64,000 nucleotides of DNA from Chitinimonas_A lacunae. Lineage in GTDB: Bacteria > Pseudomonadota > Gammaproteobacteria > Burkholderiales > Chitinimonadaceae. This document shows positions 60,382-64,000 of the stretch, piece by piece. Where the stretch lies: positions 930,001 to 994,000 of the forward strand of contig NZ_JBHSBU010000001.1 of assembly GCF_042650885.1 (NCBI RefSeq). Direction: 5' to 3'. Position 1 is the stretch's first letter; every line of letters begins with the position of its first letter. A program made the position numbers and the translations under genes. A model generated the notes under the pieces. The model saw nothing but the letters and a program-made list of their open reading frames with translations, was not told the DNA's origin and did not search any database.

Positions 60382-61920
60382 TCAGATCAGATTCTGCTCG
60401 GCCACCCCGATATTGAGATCAAGCAGACGGCTGCCGCCGTCGCTGTCGCGCGACAGAGGGCTCGCGCGGCGGCTTTCGATCTGGTCTAGGTAGGCTTCAT
60501 CGATATCGCCGGTGACGTATTCGCCCGAGAAGCAGGAGGTCTCGAAGGTGGTGATACGGCCGCCACTGGCATCGGCCACGGCCTGTTCGAGCGCAGCCAG
60601 ATCCTGATAGAACACGGCGTCGGCGCCGATTTCCTCGGCGATCTGTGCTTCGTCGCGCCCGGTGGCGATCAATTCGGCCCGGGTCGGCATATCGATGCCG
60701 TAGACATGGGGGAAACGCACCGCCGGCGCCGCCGAGGCGAAATACACCTTCTGGGCGCCCGCTTCACGGGCCATCAGCACGATTTCCTTCGAAGTGGTGC
60801 CGCGCACGATCGAGTCGTCCACCAGCATCACATTCTTGCCCTTGAATTCGACCCCGATCGGGTTGAGCTTCTGCCGCACCGACTTCTTGCGGGTCGATTG
60901 GCCCGGCATGATAAAGGTGCGACCGATATAGCGATTCTTGATAAAGCCTTCGCGATACGGCAGCCCCAGCCGGTTGGCCAGTTGCAGCGCGCTGGCGCGG
61001 CTGGTGTCGGGGATCGGGATCACCACGTCGATATCGAGCTCAGGACTCACCCGGCGAATCTTGTCGGCGAGGTTGTCGCCCATATTGAGGCGGGCTTCGT
61101 AGACCGAAATGCCATCCATCACCGAATCGGGACGGGCGAAATAGACGTGTTCGAAGATGCACGGCACCAGACGCGGCGCGTCGGCGCATTGGCGGCTGTA
61201 GCGCTGGCCGTCCATGGTGATGAACACCGCTTCGCCGGGCTCGACATCGCGTTCGAGCTTGAAACCCATGGTGTCGAGCGCCACCGATTCGGACGCGAGC
61301 AGGTATTCGTCGCCGGCCGGGGTCGGATGCACGCCCATCACCAGCGGCCGGATGCCGTAGGGATCGCGGAAGGCAACGAGGCCATAGCCCGCGATCACGG
61401 CCACCACGGCGTAGGCGCCGCGCACACGCTTATGCACGGCGGCGACGGCTTCGAATACCGTGTCGGGCGACAGTTCGAAGCTCTTGACCCGTTTCTGCAA
61501 TTCATAGGCGAAGACGTTGAGCAACGCTTCGGAGTCGCTCGACGTATTGATGTGCCGCATATTGCTGCGGTACATGTCGTCCTTGAGCTGCTGGTGGTTG
61601 GTCAGATTGCCGTTATGGGCCAGCACGATGCCGAACGGCGAATTGACGTAGAAAGGCTGGGCTTCAGCGAGGTTCGAGGCGGAACCGGCGGTCGGGTAGC
61701 GCACATGGGCGATGCCCACATTGCCCATCAGCGAGCGCATATTGCGGGTGCGGAACACGTCGCGCACCAGGCCCGAGCCTTTGTGCATATGCATCACGCC
61801 GCTCGCTTCGGCGGTGACGATGCCGGCGGCGTCCTGGCCGCGATGCTGCAATACCAGAAGTCCGTCGTAGAGCAGTTGGTTGACAGGCGTTTTCGCCACC
61901 ACGCCGAGAATGCCGCACAT
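60382..61920 (-). CDS. purF: Amidophosphoribosyltransferase PurF
   Basis: A 512-residue enzyme catalysing the first committed step of purine synthesis: PRPP plus glutamine to phosphoribosylamine. The N-terminal glutaminase nucleophile is Cys2 (MCGILGVV), with RYPTAGS and AHNGNLTN in the glutaminase domain. The PRPP-binding loop VMLVDDSIVRGTTSKEIV lies near residue 365. It follows cvpA, as in E. coli, with an intervening 80 bases that contain a perfect stem-loop. AAGGA precedes the start. Confidence 0.97.
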   Translation of the reverse strand: MCGILGVVAKTPVNQLLYDGLLVLQHRGQDAAGIVTAEASGVMHMHKGSGLVRDVFRTRNMRSLMGNVGIAHVRYPTAGSASNLAEAQPFYVNSPFGIVLAHNGNLTNHQQLKDDMYRSNMRHINTSSDSEALLNVFAYELQKRVKSFELSPDTVFEAVAAVHKRVRGAYAVVAVIAGYGLVAFRDPYGIRPLVMGVHPTPAGDEYLLASESVALDTMGFKLERDVEPGEAVFITMDGQRYSRQCADAPRLVPCIFEHVYFARPDSVMDGISVYEARLNMGDNLADKIRRVSPELDIDVVIPIPDTSRASALQLANRLGLPYREGFIKNRYIGRTFIMPGQSTRKKSVRQKLNPIGVEFKGKNVMLVDDSIVRGTTSKEIVLMAREAGAQKVYFASAAPAVRFPHVYGIDMPTRAELIATGRDEAQIAEEIGADAVFYQDLAALEQAVADASGGRITTFETSCFSGEYVTGDIDEAYLDQIESRRASPLSRDSDGGSRLLDLNIGVAEQNLI

Positions 61921-61956
61921 GATGCTTCCTTGTGGATTGGGTCAGTCGAAGTCGAT

Positions 61957-61980
61957 CGCGCCGGAACCGCTTCCGGCGCG
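61957..61980 (-). other. Intercistronic stem-loop between cvpA and purF
   Basis: CGCGCCGGAA and TTCCGGCGCG are perfect 10-base arms with a four-base loop (CCGC). No T-run follows in the direction of transcription, so it more likely stabilises or processes the operon mRNA than stops transcription. Confidence 0.6.
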
Positions 61981-62000
61981 GGGCCAGCCGGAGCCGGTGT

Positions 62001-62492
62001 TCAATCGTAGCGGATATGCTGCCCCAGTGCCGCCGGCAGGGCCGGTCGCAAAGTCAGCGCCAGTGCTTCAAACGGCGGGCTGAACATCGCATTGCGCCAG
62101 ACCGGTTGTCTGGGCAGGCTGGTCAGCCCGGCCACCACCACCGCCGCCACCACGATCACCAGGCCGCGAGCCAGTCCGAACAGGGCACCGATGGCGCGGT
62201 CGAGCGGGGTGAGGCCGACGGCTTTGATAAATTGATAGACCGTGATGCGCACAATGGCCGAGACGAACCAGACGCCGAGAAAAATGGCGATAAAGCCGGC
62301 CAGCAGCCGCAATTCAGCCGTCGGTACCTCGGGCGGCAGCCATTGCGCGGCTTCGCTGGCATAGCGCTGGGCCAGAAAGAAGGCCAGCACCCAGGCCACC
62401 AGCGACAGGATTTCCGATACGCCGCCGCGCAGCACTGCCAACAGAATGGACAGGCCGATCACGATCAGGACGGCGTAGTCGAACCCGGTCAT
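62001..62492 (-). CDS. cvpA: CvpA family membrane protein
   Basis: A 163-residue inner-membrane protein with four predicted helices (DYAVLIVIGLSILLAVLRGG, then LVAWVLAFFLAQRYA, LAGFIAIFLGVWFVSAIV and GLVIVVAAVVVAGL). It is needed for colicin V production in E. coli and for biofilm or bile-stress phenotypes elsewhere; its molecular role is unclear. Its ATG overlaps the SPOR gene stop (ATGA). Gene order folC-SPOR-cvpA-purF is conserved with E. coli. Confidence 0.93.
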   Translation of the reverse strand: MTGFDYAVLIVIGLSILLAVLRGGVSEILSLVAWVLAFFLAQRYASEAAQWLPPEVPTAELRLLAGFIAIFLGVWFVSAIVRITVYQFIKAVGLTPLDRAIGALFGLARGLVIVVAAVVVAGLTSLPRQPVWRNAMFSPPFEALALTLRPALPAALGQHIRYD

Positions 62493-63265
62493 TTGCTCAC
62501 AATCTGGCTGGCGACGCCGGCCGCGGCGAGTTTGGCATGGGCTTTCTCGGCTGCATCGCGGCCGCCGAACGGGCCGGCCCGCAGTCGGGTCAGCGCCCCC
62601 TTGTCGGTCGATACGGTAGCCATCGCCACCGATACGCCGGCCGCCCGTGCCTTGGCTGCCAGCGCCTCAACCTTCGATTTGTCGGCAAAGGCCCCGATCT
62701 GCAGATAGAAATGGCTCGACGCAGCAGGCTTGTCGGCAGCGCTGTCAAGACCGTCGAGAATCTTTTTCGGATCGCGCGCTTCCTTGGCTTCGGCCTCGCG
62801 GGCGATCGATTCGAGCGATTTCTTCGGCTCGGACTTTTCAGCCTTGGGCTCGGGTTTCGGTTCCGGTTTCGGTTCCGACCTCGGCTCGGGCTTGGGCTCG
62901 GTTTTTTCGGGTTTCGGGTCCGGTTTGGGCTCCGGACGCGATTCCGGCTTGGGTGTCGGTTTGGGGTCCGGTTTTTCGGCTCGCGGCGCCGGTTTATCGA
63001 CGGGCGGGGCCATGGGGACCGGTACCACCTGTGCGCCCGCAGCAGGTTGCAGCGGCGGCGGGGCGGCAGGTGGGGTCGGCGCCAGCGAGGGCGCCGAACT
63101 GACGATAGTGACCGGCTGGCTGGCCAGGCTGGGAGGTGGACGGTCGTCCAGCACGTTCCACAACACCAGCAGGGCGACCAGCACCAGCGCGACCGCGCCG
63201 ACCAGACGGCGGCGGGCGCGCTTTTTCAGCACGGTGAGTTCTTCGCTAAGCGGGGAGTCGGCCAT
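62489..63265 (-). CDS. SPOR-domain protein (DedD-like)
   Basis: A 258-residue bitopic membrane protein. A short cytoplasmic part, one membrane helix (RRLVGAVALVLVALLVLW, residues 19-36), a long linker (about 75-150) of imperfect Lys-Pro-Glu-Pro repeats, and a C-terminal SPOR domain (about 180-258, from HFYLQIGAFADKSKVEALAA) that binds denuded septal peptidoglycan. Its position between folC and cvpA matches DedD of E. coli, a cell-division protein. The linker DNA (about 62820-63000) is a degenerate tandem repeat and may vary in length between strains. Confidence 0.9.
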   Translation of the reverse strand: MADSPLSEELTVLKKRARRRLVGAVALVLVALLVLWNVLDDRPPPSLASQPVTIVSSAPSLAPTPPAAPPPLQPAAGAQVVPVPMAPPVDKPAPRAEKPDPKPTPKPESRPEPKPDPKPEKTEPKPEPRSEPKPEPKPEPKAEKSEPKKSLESIAREAEAKEARDPKKILDGLDSAADKPAASSHFYLQIGAFADKSKVEALAAKARAAGVSVAMATVSTDKGALTRLRAGPFGGRDAAEKAHAKLAAAGVASQIVSK

Positions 63266-63271
63266 GAAACG

Positions 63272-64000
63272 TCAACGAGCCCGGGCCGCCAGTACGGCGG
63301 CCACGGTGTAAGTGGATCCGAAGGCGGCGATTCTATCATTTTCCCCGCAGGCGCGTAGCGCGGCACCGTAGGCGCTGGCGATATCGGGATGAAAATGAAT
63401 CCGCCCGCGCGCCTGGGCCGCCACGATCAGTTCAGCCAGCGCTTCGGGCGAAGCGGCGCGCGCCATATCGAGCGGCGCCAGATGCCAATGGTCGATCCGG
63501 TCCTTGACCAGCTCCACGACGCCGGCGATGTCCTTGTCGGCCATCATGGCAAACACCGCGTGCGTGGTCTCGAAATAGCCCTGATTGAGCAGGTTGGCGG
63601 CAAAACCGCGTGCGGCGTGCGGATTGTGCGCCACATCGAGCACCACCGACGGCCGCCCCGGCAATACCTGATAGCGGCCGGCCAGTTCGGCTTCCAGCAG
63701 ACCGCGCTTGATGGCACCGATCCCGACCGGCAGCCGCTCGTGCAGGGCTTGCACCATCGCAATCGCCACGCTGGCGTTGGCCAGTTGGTAGGTACCACGG
63801 AGTGCCGGGAACGGCAGACCGGGCTTTTGCCCGTCGCGGCCCCACCAGCGCCATTGAGTGGTCTCGTTGCGAAAACCGAAATCGGTCCCGATGCATTGCA
63901 GATCGGCCCCGATCTGGCGGGCATGGGCCAGCAGGCTCGCCGGCGGCTCGGCGTCGGCGCAGAAGGCCGGCCGGCCGGCGCGGAAGATGCCGGCCTTTTC
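63272..64000 (-). CDS. folC: Folylpolyglutamate synthase/dihydrofolate synthase, 5' end outside window
   Basis: The C-terminal 242 residues of FolC, which joins glutamate residues to folates. The frame is open to the end of the window. Visible motifs include the Mur-ligase C-terminal domain with VVLDVAHNPHAARGFAANLL (Asp/His-Asn-Pro typical of FolC) and HAVFAMMADKDI. It is the first of the folC-SPOR-cvpA-purF group seen here; its stop is 6 bases before the SPOR gene start. Confidence 0.95.
   Translation of the reverse strand, partial: EKAGIFRAGRPAFCADAEPPASLLAHARQIGADLQCIGTDFGFRNETTQWRWWGRDGQKPGLPFPALRGTYQLANASVAIAMVQALHERLPVGIGAIKRGLLEAELAGRYQVLPGRPSVVLDVAHNPHAARGFAANLLNQGYFETTHAVFAMMADKDIAGVVELVKDRIDHWHLAPLDMARAASPEALAELIVAAQARGRIHFHPDIASAYGAALRACGENDRIAAFGSTYTVAAVLAARAR

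Noticed and set aside
62820..63000. Possible CRISPR-like or minisatellite array
   Set aside because: The repeats are in-frame codons for Lys-Pro-Glu-Pro in the SPOR protein linker, without spacers or constant repeat length.

Overview
The window is GC-rich chromosomal DNA from a Gram-negative bacterium, most likely a betaproteobacterium. The evidence is the folC-SPOR-cvpA-purF-metZ gene order, glnE, TonB/TolC-type outer-membrane proteins and the style of the secreted proteins. A Neisseriales/Chromobacteriaceae-like host is a guess. I saw no rRNA, tRNA, CRISPR array, transposase or phage gene.

Layout. 1-8.3 kb: the 3' part of glnE, a lipoprotein 5'-nucleotidase, an orphan solute-binding protein and a GNAT-TetR-alpha/beta hydrolase operon with two matching operator-like palindromes. 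8.6-13.1 kb: a TolC/MacA/split-MacB efflux operon. 13.3-16.5 kb: secreted proteins of unknown function. 16.6-23.0 kb: a copper gene block, all on the minus strand, which I read as a compact methanobactin (chalkophore) locus. It runs TonB receptor, mbnP, mbnH, mbnA, mbnB, mbnC, PCu(A)C copper chaperone. The precursor gene mbnA is only 30 codons long, overlaps the end of mbnH, and has the core RCAHSCGVV. 23.3-30.5 kb: a frameshifted chemoreceptor, a beta-lactamase/NamZ fusion, a small membrane protein, a DUF4015 protein and a polysaccharide deacetylase.

30.7-40.0 kb is a signalling block: a MASE1-multi-PAS histidine kinase, a receiver, a receiver-PAS-GGDEF-EAL protein, and a Cache-HAMP-PAS-GAF protein that keeps only the tail of an EAL domain. 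40.2-54 kb holds accessory and housekeeping genes: GNAT, suhB/trmJ divergent, two paralogous lipoproteins, a secreted beta-propeller protein, an M14 carboxypeptidase with PKD and PPC domains, a ZIP transporter, Dps, OsmC, and a divergent SDR/LysR pair. 54.4-57.5 kb: acpH, then an RNA ligase next to an HD-polynucleotide kinase, a probable RNA end-healing and sealing cassette. 57.7-64 kb: alkA-like glycosylase with metZ, a LysE exporter, purF, cvpA, a SPOR protein and the 3' part of folC.

How the copper genes would work together, by homology: MbnB/MbnC convert X-Cys pairs of MbnA into copper-binding heterocycle/thioamide groups, the mature peptide captures copper outside the cell, the TonB receptor reimports the complex, and MbnH (di-heme) modifies MbnP in the periplasm. 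PCu(A)C may hand copper on. No mbn-type exporter, sigma/anti-sigma pair or tailoring enzyme lies in the block, so export and regulation must be provided elsewhere or by unrelated genes.

Intergenic regions carry at least five copies of a short (about 90-112 bp) element with related inverted ends, plus a second element family with two copies. These look like MITE/REP-type repeats of this genome.
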